NCBI RefSeq assembly: GCF_001262505.1
Contig: NZ_KQ410744.1
Coordinates: 1-64,000 of the forward strand
DNA length: 64,000 bases
Direction: 5' to 3'
Source of the DNA: Shinella sp. SUS2
Lineage (GTDB): Bacteria; Pseudomonadota; Alphaproteobacteria; Rhizobiales; Rhizobiaceae
The position numbers were made by a program, and so were the translations under genes. Under the pieces are notes generated by a model. The model did not search any database and was not told where the DNA came from. It saw nothing but the letters and a program-made list of their open reading frames with translations. This document shows positions 63,556-64,000 of the stretch, piece by piece; the stretch's first letter is position 1, and the number at the start of each line of letters is the position of its first letter.

Positions 63556-63686
63556 GTCGCATTTCCTCTCTGTTTGGTTCCAGGGGGAGCCGGGCGTCCA
63601 ATTCTGTTAAGACGGCTCGGCCGGGCCGATGCCGACTAGGCACTTCGAGAACTCTTGCGGACCGTGAGAGGTTTGCCCGAATTGAC

Positions 63687-63720
63687 GAAGGGCGCTCGAC
63701 CTTTTCGGGGAGCGCCCTTC
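63687..63720. terminator. Isolated perfect 10-bp stem-loop in the gene-free right end
   Basis: GAAGGGCGCT (63687-63696) and AGCGCCCTTC (63711-63720) form a perfect stem with a 14-base loop. No T tract is present on either strand. The 63556-64000 stretch otherwise has no convincing gene; small frames there lack ribosome sites and recognisable sequence. Confidence 0.35.
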
Positions 63721-64000
63721 CAATCCGGACGGTTGCGAACGCGCGACGGGGAACATCGCTGCAGGCAGTCATCGTCTACGGCAGTGAACCGGAGATGGGT
63801 GTGTGAAAGGGGAGATTCAAGGCCATCTGTGTCTTGCGTGGTGAGGGCCGGCAAGCCGGCGCCTTGGCAAGCGTTCAGGCCGAAGAATCTCGTCCATGAA
63901 GGCTCCTGGGCGGTTTGCTATCAGTGGCTCAGAGCGCTTGAATTTGGCCGCCATCCGGCAGCGGGCTTTTCGTCTGGACTGCCGCGGAGACACTCATCAG

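Noticed and set aside
63556..64000. Short frames at the right end, including a 72-codon minus-strand one
   Set aside because: Composition and lack of start signals suggest non-coding sequence; no family recognised.

Overview
The window looks like an accessory replicon (plasmid or chromid) of an alpha-proteobacterium, most likely a Rhizobiaceae member such as Rhizobium, Ensifer, Shinella or Agrobacterium. The grounds are the high-GC coding bias, the density of ABC uptake operons, a rhizobial-type VirB1-B11 cassette, HmrR/CueR-type copper control and an opine-operon-like gene order. No rRNA, tRNA, CRISPR array or replication gene was seen. The assignment is inference from gene content, not from a database match.

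Layout. 1-3436: an amino-acid ABC transporter operon (HisQ-type permease lacking its 5' end, HisM-type permease, an alanine-racemase-like protein with an altered active site, binding protein). 3557-4105: an internally deleted IS1380-type remnant. 4376-14975: a MarR-like regulator divergent from a type IV secretion cassette (TrbM/KikA-like protein, VirB1-B6 with an EexN-like lipoprotein between B5 and B6, VirB7-like lipoprotein, VirB8-B11); no VirD4 or relaxase is present. 14987-16315: a decayed IS701-type element that joins the secretion cassette to a 5'-truncated aldolase.

16879-30623: a sugar/sugar-acid island. A GntR-FCD regulator faces a long co-directional run: two complete CUT2-type sugar transporters, a zinc polyol dehydrogenase, an SMP-30 lactonase, an SDR, an AGE-family epimerase, an enolase-superfamily sugar-acid dehydratase and an FAH-family protein. 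Together these suggest non-phosphorylative (Weimberg-like) oxidation of an imported sugar or polyol. 30681-32178 is a decayed gene of unknown function.

32684-44131: an operon with an amidase, a dipeptide/opine-type ABC transporter, a DeoR regulator, an M20-type amidohydrolase, two APH/choline-kinase-like kinases and a HisN-like phosphatase, closed by a clear terminator. The architecture recalls the agrocinopine (acc) operon with different catabolic enzymes. 44604-52063: a MocR-type regulator divergent from a Fe/polyamine/phosphonate-type ABC transporter with a TIM-barrel protein and a second HisN-like phosphatase.

52235-62110: a copper-response island (CueR/HmrR, CopA, CopZ, DUF305 protein, 2Fe-2S ferredoxin reductase with a shortened glutaredoxin, and a MexEF-type RND pump). 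Four near-identical CueR-type promoters (TTGACC, 19-bp spacer, CANCNT) can be read from the sequence and appear to control all four transcription units. 62179-63555 is an exported S41-peptidase-like protein; nothing convincing follows to the end. A recurring feature is a strong hairpin directly after four of the five ABC binding-protein genes.
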